From positions 340-51,107 of the forward strand of contig DKXQ01000261.1 in the NCBI GenBank assembly GCA_002493085.1: DNA of 50,768 bases, in the 5' to 3' direction. The stretch's first letter is position 1, and the number at the start of each line of letters is the position of its first letter. The stretch is from Lachnoclostridium sp. UBA7122 (lineage in GTDB: Bacteria > Bacillota > Clostridia > Lachnospirales > Lachnospiraceae). Both the position numbers and the translations under genes were made by a program. Shown here one piece after another: positions 34,155-42,436 of the stretch. Under the pieces are notes generated by a model that was given only the letters and a program-made list of their open reading frames with translations, was not told the origin of the DNA and ran no database searches.

Positions 34155-35903
34155 ATGAAAAGTTGTAAAACAGCGCAAAGACAAAGGCTTATATTTGCTT
34201 ATACAATAGTCTGCATACTAACAGTTGCGTTATTATGCAGACTTGCTTATTTAATGTTATTTAAAGCTGATTATTATGGCTCTAAGGCAAAAGACGTACA
34301 GCAGAGGGAAAGAAGCATTAAGGCTGAAAGAGGGATAATATATGACAGGAATGGTGTAGTGCTGGCGGGTAATAAACCAGTATCTACAATATCAGTAATA
34401 CATAACCAGATTACTGAACCAGAAAAAGTCATATCTTCCCTTTCAGAAATACTTGGAATTGAGGAAGAAAAAGTACGCAAAAGGGTTGAGAAAGTTTCTT
34501 CCATAGAAAGAATAAAGTCAAATGTAGATAAGAAGACATCTGATAAGGTACGTGACCTTGGATTAGATGGCGTAATGGTAGATGAAGATTATAAAAGGTA
34601 CTACCCATATGGCAATCTTGCATCGAGGGTTATTGGCTTTACAGGTGCAGATAACCAGGGCATTATAGGGCTTGAAGTGAGCTATGATTCATATCTGCAG
34701 GGAGAAGATGGCTGCATACTTACGATGACCAATGCAAGGGGTGTCGAAATTGAAGGCAAAGCTGAGGACAGGATTGAGCCCATAGCAGGCAACAGCTTTT
34801 ATACAAGCCTTGATATAAATATACAGAAATTTGCGCAGCAGGCAGCAGAAGATGTACTAGTAGCAAAAAAAGCAAAAAGTGTAAGAATAATAATGCTAAA
34901 CCCACAAAATGGGGAAATATATGCTATGGTCAATGTTCCGGAGTTTGATTTAAACAGCCCATATGAAATAGAGGGCTCAGAAAACATGACGCAGGAAAAG
35001 CTGAATGAAGAACTTAACAAAATGTGGCGCAATGGATGTGTAAGTGACACATATGAGCCAGGCTCTACATTTAAGGTATTTACTGCAACATCAGCACTGG
35101 AAGCAGGAGTAGTAAAGGAAACTGATACATTTAGCTGTCCAGGATTTAAAGTTGTTGAAGACAGGAGGATAAGATGCCATAAGACAACCGGGCACGGTGG
35201 TGAAACATTTGTACAAGGTGTGCAGAATTCATGCAATCCCGTTTTTATGGAGACTGCTGCAAGGCTTGGCACAGATGGAATGTTTGAATATATGGATAAA
35301 CTGGGTATACTTAAAAAGACCGGGATAGATGTACCTGGTGAAGCAGCGACAATAATGCATAAAAAAGAAAATGTAGGCGCTGTTGAACTTGCAACAATGT
35401 CATTTGGACAGTCATTCCAGCTTACCCCGGTAAGGCTTCTTTCAACAGTAAGCGCTGTTATAAATGGTGGCACACTGGTAACACCACATTTTGGTGTAAG
35501 TGTTGAAAGCAGTGATAAGAGTGTTGTGAAAAAGTTAGATTATGAAAAAACAGAAGGTGCAGTTTCAAAGCAGACGTCTGACAGGATGAAACCTATACTT
35601 GAGTCAGTAGTTTCAGAAGGAGGCGGTAAAAAGGCATCTGTTGATGGATATAAAGTTGGTGGCAAAACTGGTACTTCTGAAAAACTCCCGAGAAGCAGCA
35701 ATAAATATATTGCATCATGTCTTGGATTCGCACCAGCAGAAAATCCTGTAGTGCTTGCACTTGTACTGATTGATGAGCCAGAAGGGATATATTACGGTGG
35801 GCAGATAGCAGCTCCTGTTATTTCAAAACTTCTGGATGATGCGCTTCCATATCTGGGGGTTGAAAGAAAAAGAGAAGAACCAGAGGTTACAAAACAGCCA
35901 TAG
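34155..35903 (+). CDS. Class B penicillin-binding protein, SpoVD-like
   Basis: A 582-residue transpeptidase with an N-terminal membrane helix (residues 12-34, FAYTIVCILTVALLCRLAYL). RGIIYDRNGVVLAGN marks the pedestal domain. The catalytic serine is S304 in YEPGSTFKV, SxN is NSCNPVFME and KTG is VGGKTGTSEKLP. It has no PASTA domain. In sporulating Firmicutes a SpoVD gene often follows ftsI and serves spore cortex synthesis, so that role is suggested. No ribosome site is visible before the ATG at 34155. A TATAAT (34149-34154) touches the start codon and cannot serve as its promoter. Confidence 0.87.
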   Translation: MKSCKTAQRQRLIFAYTIVCILTVALLCRLAYLMLFKADYYGSKAKDVQQRERSIKAERGIIYDRNGVVLAGNKPVSTISVIHNQITEPEKVISSLSEILGIEEEKVRKRVEKVSSIERIKSNVDKKTSDKVRDLGLDGVMVDEDYKRYYPYGNLASRVIGFTGADNQGIIGLEVSYDSYLQGEDGCILTMTNARGVEIEGKAEDRIEPIAGNSFYTSLDINIQKFAQQAAEDVLVAKKAKSVRIIMLNPQNGEIYAMVNVPEFDLNSPYEIEGSENMTQEKLNEELNKMWRNGCVSDTYEPGSTFKVFTATSALEAGVVKETDTFSCPGFKVVEDRRIRCHKTTGHGGETFVQGVQNSCNPVFMETAARLGTDGMFEYMDKLGILKKTGIDVPGEAATIMHKKENVGAVELATMSFGQSFQLTPVRLLSTVSAVINGGTLVTPHFGVSVESSDKSVVKKLDYEKTEGAVSKQTSDRMKPILESVVSEGGGKKASVDGYKVGGKTGTSEKLPRSSNKYIASCLGFAPAENPVVLALVLIDEPEGIYYGGQIAAPVISKLLDDALPYLGVERKREEPEVTKQP

Positions 35904-35925
35904 GAAAAAACTGTGGAGGATATTT

Positions 35926-36912
35926 ATGGATTACATGAGTGTGGTAATACCTGTTCTTATGGCATTTGCCATAAGTGTAGTATTGTGTCCCATAATAATA
36001 CCTTTTCTGAAAAAAATGAAGTTTGGACAGTACGTAAGGGATGATGGTCCGCGTGAGCATCTTAAAAAAGCGGGAACACCTACAATGGGCGGGCTGGTTA
36101 TACTTGCCTGTACCACACTGGTATCACTTATATATGTAAAAGGAAACCATGAGATTCTTCCAGTTCTTTTTGCAACACTGGGCTTTGGGCTTATAGGATT
36201 CCTTGATGATTATATTAAAGTTGTACTTAAACGTTCACTTGGGCTCACACCATGGCAGAAAATTGTATTACAGGCTGTTGTGGCAGGAATTTTCGTCTAT
36301 TACTATTTAGTAAAGCTTAATTATAAACCTGAATTTTTAGTACCATTTTCAGGAGGAATAACAAACGGACTCTATATATCAATGCCGTTGCCAGTATTTG
36401 TGGTATTTGTATATTTTGTTATGCTTGGCACAGTAAATGGAACAAATTTTACAGATGGGCTGGATGGCCTTGCCTCAAGCATAACACTGTTTGTAGCAAT
36501 ATTTTTTACCATTGTAGCATATGGGATGAAAAGCGGGATTATGCCTGTTACGGCATCTGTTGCAGGTTCCCTTATGGGATTTTTACTGTATAATTTTTAT
36601 CCGGCAAGTGTATTTATGGGTGATACAGGCTCGCTTGCGCTGGGAGGGTTTGTATCTTCTGCTGCACTTATATTAAAATTGCCAATGTTTATAATTATTG
36701 CTGGTGCGGTTTATCTTATAGAAGTCCTGTCAGTGATTATACAAGTTGCTTATTTTAAGATAAGCGGTGGCAGGCGTTTTTTTAAAATGGCGCCAATACA
36801 TCATCACTTTGAGCAGTGCGGATGGAGAGAGACAAAAATAGTTTTAGTCTTTTCAATATTTACTGCCCTGATGTGCATATTTGCGCTTGCCGCTCTTTAT
36901 ATAGGAGGTTAA
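35926..36912 (+). CDS. mraY: Phospho-N-acetylmuramoyl-pentapeptide transferase MraY
   Basis: A 328-residue integral membrane enzyme with about ten helices that makes lipid I from UDP-MurNAc-pentapeptide and undecaprenyl phosphate. Signature motifs are GTPTMGGLVI, FLDDYIKVV, NGTNFTDGLDGLAS and HHHFEQCG. I start at 35926, five bases after GGAGGA; an upstream in-frame ATG at 35836 would overlap the preceding gene and lacks a site. In many genomes murE lies between the transpeptidase and mraY; here only 22 bases separate them. Confidence 0.96.
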   Translation: MDYMSVVIPVLMAFAISVVLCPIIIPFLKKMKFGQYVRDDGPREHLKKAGTPTMGGLVILACTTLVSLIYVKGNHEILPVLFATLGFGLIGFLDDYIKVVLKRSLGLTPWQKIVLQAVVAGIFVYYYLVKLNYKPEFLVPFSGGITNGLYISMPLPVFVVFVYFVMLGTVNGTNFTDGLDGLASSITLFVAIFFTIVAYGMKSGIMPVTASVAGSLMGFLLYNFYPASVFMGDTGSLALGGFVSSAALILKLPMFIIIAGAVYLIEVLSVIIQVAYFKISGGRRFFKMAPIHHHFEQCGWRETKIVLVFSIFTALMCIFALAALYIGG

Positions 36913-36913
36913 T

Positions 36914-38272
36914 ATGCGGTTTGACGGAAAAACATTTTTAGTTGCCGGTACAGGTAAAAGCGGTGTTGCCGCGGTTTCACTTCTTGCCAGTAAAGGAGCA
37001 GAAATAATTGTTACAGAGGGCAATGACAAGTTAAGCAGAGAAGAAGTTATGAAAAGGTTTCCTGCTAATGCAGGCTTTAAACTTGTAATTGGTGAAGCAG
37101 ACGGCAGTATGCTTGAAGGCGTTGATATTGCTGTTATAAGCCCGGGAGTGCCTGTAGATTCACCACTTGTCCTTAAACTTAAAGAAAAGAAAATACCTGT
37201 ATGGGGTGAGGTTGAACTTGCATATGTATGTGGAAAGGGAAAAGTATATGCAATAACAGGCACTAATGGCAAGACGACAACAACAGCCCTTACAGGGGAA
37301 ATAATGAAATCATATTTTAATGATGTATTTGTTGTAGGAAATATAGGCGTGCCATATACTGAATATGCAGAAGATATGAAAGACTCCTCTGTAACAGTTG
37401 CAGAGATAAGCAGCTTCCAGCTTGAAACTATCCATACATTTAAACCAGAAATTTCTGCGATACTGAATATTACACCTGACCATTTAAACAGGCATCACAC
37501 AATGGAGTGCTATGTGGATACAAAGGCAGGGATTGCAAGGAACCAGGGGCCAGCAGATATCTGTGTGCTTAACTATGAGGATGTGTATTTAAGAAATATT
37601 GCCAAAGATATAAAAGCAGATGTATTTTGGTTCAGCAGCGGGCATATATTAGAACGTGGGATATGGATGGAAGACGAGGAAATCATATATTCTGATACAG
37701 ATTCAGGGCGTATCAATATATGTAATATCCACGATATGAAGCTTCTTGGGAGGCACAATTATGAAAATGTAATGGCAGCAGTTGCCATTGCAATGCATGC
37801 AGGAGTGCCTGTGGGCTGTATAAGAAAATCTGTAAAAGAATTTAATGCAGTGGAGCACCGCATTGAATTTGTAAGAGAAGTTAATGGTGTAAAGTACTAC
37901 AATGATTCAAAGGGAACTAACCCTGATGCTGCAATAAAGGCAGTTGAAGCTATGGTACGCCCTGTAGTTTTAATAGGCGGCGGATACGATAAACAGTCAT
38001 CTTATGATGAGTGGATAGCTTCATTTAAGGATAAAGTAAAATGTCTTGTACTTTTAGGGGCTACTGCAGATAAGATAGCCGCTGCTGCTTTAAAAGCAGG
38101 ATTTAATAATATAATAAAAGTGTCTTCCATTGAAGAGGCTGTCAGGATAAGCAGCAGGCAGGCAGCTGATGGTGATGCGGTACTTTTGTCACCAGCCTGT
38201 GCAAGCTGGGATATGTTTAAAAGCTATGAGGAGAGAGGAGACATTTTTAAGAAGTATGTAAACAGCCTGTAA
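36914..38272 (+). CDS. murD: UDP-N-acetylmuramoylalanine--D-glutamate ligase MurD
   Basis: A 452-residue Mur ligase that adds D-Glu to UDP-MurNAc-L-Ala. The N-terminal Rossmann domain has VAGTGKSGVAAVSLL. The ATP loop is AITGTNGKTTTTAL near residue 115, with the LNITPDHLNRH, VEHRIEFVREVNGVKYYNDS and KGTNPDAA motifs. GGAGG lies in the overlap with the mraY end, and only one base separates the genes. LSPACASWDMF is the usual MurD C-terminal motif. Confidence 0.96.
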   Translation: MRFDGKTFLVAGTGKSGVAAVSLLASKGAEIIVTEGNDKLSREEVMKRFPANAGFKLVIGEADGSMLEGVDIAVISPGVPVDSPLVLKLKEKKIPVWGEVELAYVCGKGKVYAITGTNGKTTTTALTGEIMKSYFNDVFVVGNIGVPYTEYAEDMKDSSVTVAEISSFQLETIHTFKPEISAILNITPDHLNRHHTMECYVDTKAGIARNQGPADICVLNYEDVYLRNIAKDIKADVFWFSSGHILERGIWMEDEEIIYSDTDSGRINICNIHDMKLLGRHNYENVMAAVAIAMHAGVPVGCIRKSVKEFNAVEHRIEFVREVNGVKYYNDSKGTNPDAAIKAVEAMVRPVVLIGGGYDKQSSYDEWIASFKDKVKCLVLLGATADKIAAAALKAGFNNIIKVSSIEEAVRISSRQAADGDAVLLSPACASWDMFKSYEERGDIFKKYVNSL

Positions 38273-38310
38273 CGCCAGAGGCTGCAACGGAAAGGGGGGC
38301 ATAAAAATAT

Positions 38311-39453
38311 ATGCCGGTGACAGCACAACGGAAAAAAAATAAAGTAAAAACTTTTATGCAGTATGACTATATGCTGCTTTTTATGACAACGGGCATAGCC
38401 CTTTTCGGAGTTCTTATGATATACAGTGCTGGATATTACAGGGCTTCAGTCTTTGGCCAGCCATTCCGTTTTGTCAAGTCACAGCTTATGGGACTTGGCA
38501 TAGGCTTTGTACTGATGTTTGCAACTTCAAAAATTGATTACCAGATATTTTTGCAGAAGATAGGCAAAAGGTATCCTGTATCACTTTCGCATGTTGCATA
38601 TATAGTTGCCCTGGGCTTACAGATAGCAGTATTATTTATAGGTGCAGAGCACAATGGTGCTAAGAGATGGATAGAATTTGGGCCAATACAGTTCCAGCCT
38701 TCTGAGATAAGCAAAATATCTGCAATACTTTTCATTTCATATGCAGTGTATAGAAACAGAAGGGCGCTCGACAGTTTTATAGGTTTTATATGTATAATGG
38801 CATATATGATGCCGCTTATTATTCTTATAGCCAAGGAAAACTTAAGTTCTGCAATAATAATTGGCGGAATATCCATAGGCATGTGTTTTGTAGCAAGCAA
38901 TAAAAAAGGCTATTTTATATTATGCGGGATGCTGCTTGCCGGTGCCATGGCAGTTTACATAATATTTGGCGACCCTTTCAGAATGGAACGTATACAGATA
39001 TGGCTTAATGTAGAAACCCATCCTAAAGCGCTCCAGATAAAACAAGGGCTGTATGCGATTGCTTCAGGAGGCCTGCTTGGAAAGGGGCTTGGCCAGAGCA
39101 TGCAGAAACTTGGCTATATACCTGAGGCATACAATGATATGATATTTGCCGTAATATGTGAAGAACTTGGAATAGTAGGTGCAGCACTTGTAATACTTGC
39201 ATTTTTAGTACTGTTCTGGCGTATAGTTGTTATAGCCTGCCATGCACCTGATATATTTGGCACTATGCTGTGTGTAGGTGTAATGGTGCAGCTTGCAATA
39301 CAGGTGGTAATAAATGTCGCTGTAGTAACAAACTCAATACCATCAACAGGCATACCACTGCCATTTATAAGCTATGGTGGTACATCTGAAATGATTATGA
39401 TGACGGAAATGGGACTTGTGCTTGGTGTTTCACGTCAGATAACACAAAAGTGA
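38311..39453 (+). CDS. ftsW: FtsW/SpoVE-type SEDS glycosyltransferase
   Basis: A 380-residue SEDS protein with about ten membrane helices, which polymerises lipid II at the septum with its partner class B PBP. Visible motifs are GAKRWIEFGPIQFQPSEISK, the conserved periplasmic-loop segment GKGLGQSMQKLGYIPEAYNDMIFAVICEELG, and IPLPFISYGGTS. It lies between murD and ftsQ as usual, though murG, which often follows, is absent. The start has a G-run (GGGGGG) about a dozen bases upstream. It could serve division (FtsW) or spore cortex (SpoVE); only one copy lies in this window. Confidence 0.93.
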   Translation: MPVTAQRKKNKVKTFMQYDYMLLFMTTGIALFGVLMIYSAGYYRASVFGQPFRFVKSQLMGLGIGFVLMFATSKIDYQIFLQKIGKRYPVSLSHVAYIVALGLQIAVLFIGAEHNGAKRWIEFGPIQFQPSEISKISAILFISYAVYRNRRALDSFIGFICIMAYMMPLIILIAKENLSSAIIIGGISIGMCFVASNKKGYFILCGMLLAGAMAVYIIFGDPFRMERIQIWLNVETHPKALQIKQGLYAIASGGLLGKGLGQSMQKLGYIPEAYNDMIFAVICEELGIVGAALVILAFLVLFWRIVVIACHAPDIFGTMLCVGVMVQLAIQVVINVAVVTNSIPSTGIPLPFISYGGTSEMIMMTEMGLVLGVSRQITQK

Positions 39454-39466
39454 TAAAGGATTGACA

Positions 39467-40171
39467 ATGAGGCGCTTAAAAAATATATTACTGTTTATTA
39501 TTTTCTTATTTTTAGTTATATGCGTTTTGTACTTTGCTTTCCATATAGATACTGTTAAAGTAGAGGGAACGGATATCTATACAGAGGAAGAAATAAAGAA
39601 TTCTGTATTTGCAAGGAAGTATTCTGATAATGAACTTTCATTATTACTATATAATAAAATTTTTGGAATGAACAAGCTTCCATTTGTTGAAGATATAGAT
39701 ATAAATTATGAAGACCGCAATACGGTCCTGCTTCATGTATATGATAAGACTATAAGCGGATGTATTAAATATATGGGACAGTATGTGTATTTTGATAAAG
39801 AAGGCAGGGTGCTTGAAAGCCTTCCAAGGCGGAGGCAGGATGTCCCTTTGGTATCAGGCATTAAATTTGGCAATTTTTCCATTGGCGAAAAGTTTAAAGT
39901 AGAAGATGATTCGCTGTTCGATGCTATAATGAATGTGTCACAGCTTATAAACCACTACAGAATAAATGTAAAGAGAATACATATCAATGATGGTGATATA
40001 ATGATTTATTCTGGCAATGTACAGGTCCACCTTGGAAAGAAAAAACTTTATAATGACCAGATTGCAGCATTGTCAGGCGTACTTGGTACAACAAATAAAA
40101 AGAAACTTAGTGGTATTATAGATATGGAGAATTACAATACTGGTGATAAAATTGTGCTTAAGCAAAATTAA
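39467..40171 (+). CDS. ftsQ: FtsQ/DivIB-type division protein
   Basis: A 234-residue bitopic protein. A membrane helix lies at residues 5-27 (NILLFIIFLFLVICVLYFAF). A POTRA domain follows (VKVEGTDIYTEEEIKNSVF), then a beta-rich FtsQ domain (EDRNTVLLHVYDKTISGCIKYMG and YVYFDKEGRVLE). Start 39467 has AAAGGA six bases upstream; a TTG at 39461 is less likely. It scaffolds the divisome with FtsL and the class B PBP. It is followed by ftsZ behind a separate promoter. Confidence 0.9.
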   Translation: MRRLKNILLFIIFLFLVICVLYFAFHIDTVKVEGTDIYTEEEIKNSVFARKYSDNELSLLLYNKIFGMNKLPFVEDIDINYEDRNTVLLHVYDKTISGCIKYMGQYVYFDKEGRVLESLPRRRQDVPLVSGIKFGNFSIGEKFKVEDDSLFDAIMNVSQLINHYRINVKRIHINDGDIMIYSGNVQVHLGKKKLYNDQIAALSGVLGTTNKKKLSGIIDMENYNTGDKIVLKQN

Positions 40172-40192
40172 TAAAAAAGAACATACATTCTC

Positions 40193-40221
40193 TTGATTAT
40201 TCTCCAGTGAATTAGTACAAT
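40193..40221 (+). promoter_or_regulatory. ftsZ promoter
   Basis: TTGATT (40193-40198) and TACAAT (40216-40221) are exactly 17 bases apart, about 45 bases before the ftsZ start. This would allow ftsZ to be expressed apart from the upstream cluster. Confidence 0.55.
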
Positions 40222-40267
40222 ATAAATTAGGGGAATTTGAGATTTCATAATTGAAGGAGGAGCAACT

Positions 40268-41482
40268 TTGTTAGAGATAAAGACAAACGAGGCAGATTTA
40301 GCCGCAAAAATATTGGTTATAGGGGTTGGCGGCGGAGGAAATAATGCCGTGAACCGTATGATAGAAGAAGGAATACAGGGTGTAGAATTTGTATGTATAA
40401 ATACAGATAAACAGCATCTTTTGAATTGCAAAGCTCCTATTTGTCTTCAGATAGGGGAGAAGCTTACAAAAGGCCTTGGTGCGGGAGCTGACCCCGAAGT
40501 TGGCAGAGCTGCTGCGGAGGAGAACCGTGAGGAAATTACGGATATAGTTAAAGGTGCTGACATGGTATTCGTAACATGTGGCATGGGAGGCGGCACAGGA
40601 ACAGGTGCAGCACCTATTGTTGCAGAGATATCAAAGGATATGGGAATACTTACTGTAGGCATTGTAACTAAGCCTTTCCGCTTTGAAGCCAGAAGCCGTA
40701 TGAACAATGCTCTTTCCGGTATTGATAAATTAAAACAGAATGTAGACACCCTTATTGTAATTCCTAATGATAAGCTTCTTGAGATAGTAGACAGACGTAC
40801 TTCCATGCCTGACGCATTAAAAAAGGCTGACGAAGTACTGCAGCAGGGCGTACAGGGCATTACTGACCTTATCAATGTCCCAGGGCTTATCAACCTTGAC
40901 TTTGCAGATGTACAGACTGTTATGAAAGACAAGGGAATTGCCCATATTGGCATTGGTATGGGAAGCGGTGATGATAAGTGTGTTGATGCCGTTAAGCAGG
41001 CTATATCAAGCCCGCTTCTTGAAACAACGATAGAAGGAGCATCACATGTTATTATAAATATTTCAGGCAATGATGTAGGGCTGCAGGAAGCAAGTGAAGC
41101 TGCTTATTATGTCGAAGAGCTTACAGGCGAAAACTGTAATATTATCTTCGGTGTAAGTGATGGTTCAGACCCTGACGCTGTACAGATAACTGTTATTGCA
41201 ACAGGACTTGAAGAGGACATGGAGGAATCACAGCAAAAACAGCAGGCTTCATCAAAAGTAGCATTTATAAAGCCGGATGCCAGAAAAGCACAAAGTGCAT
41301 CCCAGGCGGACAGGAATATGCCTTCACAAAATTCTGCACAGGCACAAGAGCCTGTTGTCCAGCAGATACCGCAGCCAGAACCTGTAACATCAGGTCCTAT
41401 AAAAATTCCAACACCTTCATACAGCCGCCAGTCAGACGATGGTGGAATAAAAATACCTGAATTTTTACAAAGAAAAAGATGA
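40268..41482 (+). CDS. ftsZ: Cell division protein FtsZ
   Basis: A 404-residue tubulin-like GTPase that forms the cytokinetic ring. It has GVGGGGNNAVNRMI, the tubulin signature GMGGGTGTGAAP near residue 107, and the T7 synergy-loop region NLDFADVQTVM. A flexible Gln/Pro/Ser linker (about residues 320-385) leads to the conserved C-terminal peptide GGIKIPEFLQRKR, which binds membrane tethers. The start is TTG, seven bases after GAAGGAGG. No ftsA lies next to it here. A strong terminator follows. Confidence 0.97.
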   Translation: MLEIKTNEADLAAKILVIGVGGGGNNAVNRMIEEGIQGVEFVCINTDKQHLLNCKAPICLQIGEKLTKGLGAGADPEVGRAAAEENREEITDIVKGADMVFVTCGMGGGTGTGAAPIVAEISKDMGILTVGIVTKPFRFEARSRMNNALSGIDKLKQNVDTLIVIPNDKLLEIVDRRTSMPDALKKADEVLQQGVQGITDLINVPGLINLDFADVQTVMKDKGIAHIGIGMGSGDDKCVDAVKQAISSPLLETTIEGASHVIINISGNDVGLQEASEAAYYVEELTGENCNIIFGVSDGSDPDAVQITVIATGLEEDMEESQQKQQASSKVAFIKPDARKAQSASQADRNMPSQNSAQAQEPVVQQIPQPEPVTSGPIKIPTPSYSRQSDDGGIKIPEFLQRKR

Positions 41483-41499
41483 TACATAGGTCAATGCAG

Positions 41500-41545
41500 G
41501 TCCGGACTTGGATTTTAATGTTGCAAGTCCGGACTTCAATTTTAT
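41500..41545 (+). terminator. Intrinsic terminator after ftsZ
   Basis: GTCCGGACTTG (41500-41510) pairs with CAAGTCCGGAC (41524-41534) over a 13-base loop, then a T-rich run (TTCAATTTTATT). Each arm also contains the palindrome GTCCGGAC. Confidence 0.75.
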
Positions 41546-41579
41546 TATATTGTCTGTTAATCTGACAGGAGGCATAATT

Positions 41580-42413
41580 ATGCGGAATTTAAAACTGGCT
41601 TGCAGCATTAAAGTACTTCTTATATTTGGCGGCATAATCTTAATGCAGGTTTTTGCGTCTGCAATTTATACACTTGGATATATTTTTGCCAAAGCTGTAT
41701 CAGGTGGCAGTGCAATGGAAAAACTGCCTGTAAATATATCACATCTGATATGGATATCTGCAATTAGTGCAATATTGTCAATGTTATGGTGCCTGGTTCT
41801 TTATCTGCGGTCATCATGGCGTGTAAAAGGAATGGATTACAGGAATGTATTCACGCTCCGCAATATATTAGGCATTGCAGGAGCAGGGGCAGGCGGATGC
41901 ATAACACTTACTGTTTTTTTATCTGTTATTATGAGCCTTATGCCTTCAGCATTTGAAAATTACAACCAGGTTATGAAAAACCTGGAACCAGATGGGGAAA
42001 TTATAACGTATATATATGTTATGCTTATAGGGCCTGCCTCTGAAGAAATTATATTCCGGGGTGCAATATTTGACAGGACACGCCTTGCATTTGGATTCTG
42101 GACTGGCAATGCATTACAGGCATTGCTTTTTGGGATATACCATATGAATCTGGTGCAGGGTATTTATGCATTTTTTCTTGGAATGGTTTTAGGAATGGTG
42201 CTTTATACAACAGGAAGTATACTTTGTCCAATAGCAACACATATAATATTTAATTCTACAACTTATATAATACAGTATGTTTTTGGTGGGAATTCTGGAT
42301 TTATGGCAGCTTTATTTGTGGTTTTAATTTTGATTTCAATTATTATGCTTACAGCAAGCCTGCGCTATTTTATAACCAGATGCAGGGATAAGTATAATCT
42401 GGAGAAACAGTAA
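41580..42413 (+). CDS. CPBP-family intramembrane metalloprotease
   Basis: A 277-residue protein with about seven or eight membrane helices. The Abi/CPBP core is visible: GPASEEIIFRGAIF (the EExxxR motif), ALLFGIYHMN (FxxxH) and CPIATHIIFNS (HxxxN). These motifs bind the metal in CAAX-protease-like enzymes. I start at 41580, seven bases after AGGAGG; the upstream part of the frame lies in the ftsZ terminator. The gene ends two bases before the next frame and probably shares a transcript with the GGDEF/EAL gene. Substrate unknown. Confidence 0.86.
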   Translation: MRNLKLACSIKVLLIFGGIILMQVFASAIYTLGYIFAKAVSGGSAMEKLPVNISHLIWISAISAILSMLWCLVLYLRSSWRVKGMDYRNVFTLRNILGIAGAGAGGCITLTVFLSVIMSLMPSAFENYNQVMKNLEPDGEIITYIYVMLIGPASEEIIFRGAIFDRTRLAFGFWTGNALQALLFGIYHMNLVQGIYAFFLGMVLGMVLYTTGSILCPIATHIIFNSTTYIIQYVFGGNSGFMAALFVVLILISIIMLTASLRYFITRCRDKYNLEKQ

Positions 42414-42436
42414 ACATGCCTGAAAGGAGATTCGAC

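Noticed and set aside
35836..35925. Upstream in-frame ATG for mraY
   Set aside because: It would overlap the preceding transpeptidase gene and add residues not typical of MraY; 35926 has a strong ribosome site.
41508..41579. Upstream start for the CPBP protease
   Set aside because: That segment is the ftsZ terminator; ATG 41580 has AGGAGG at normal spacing.
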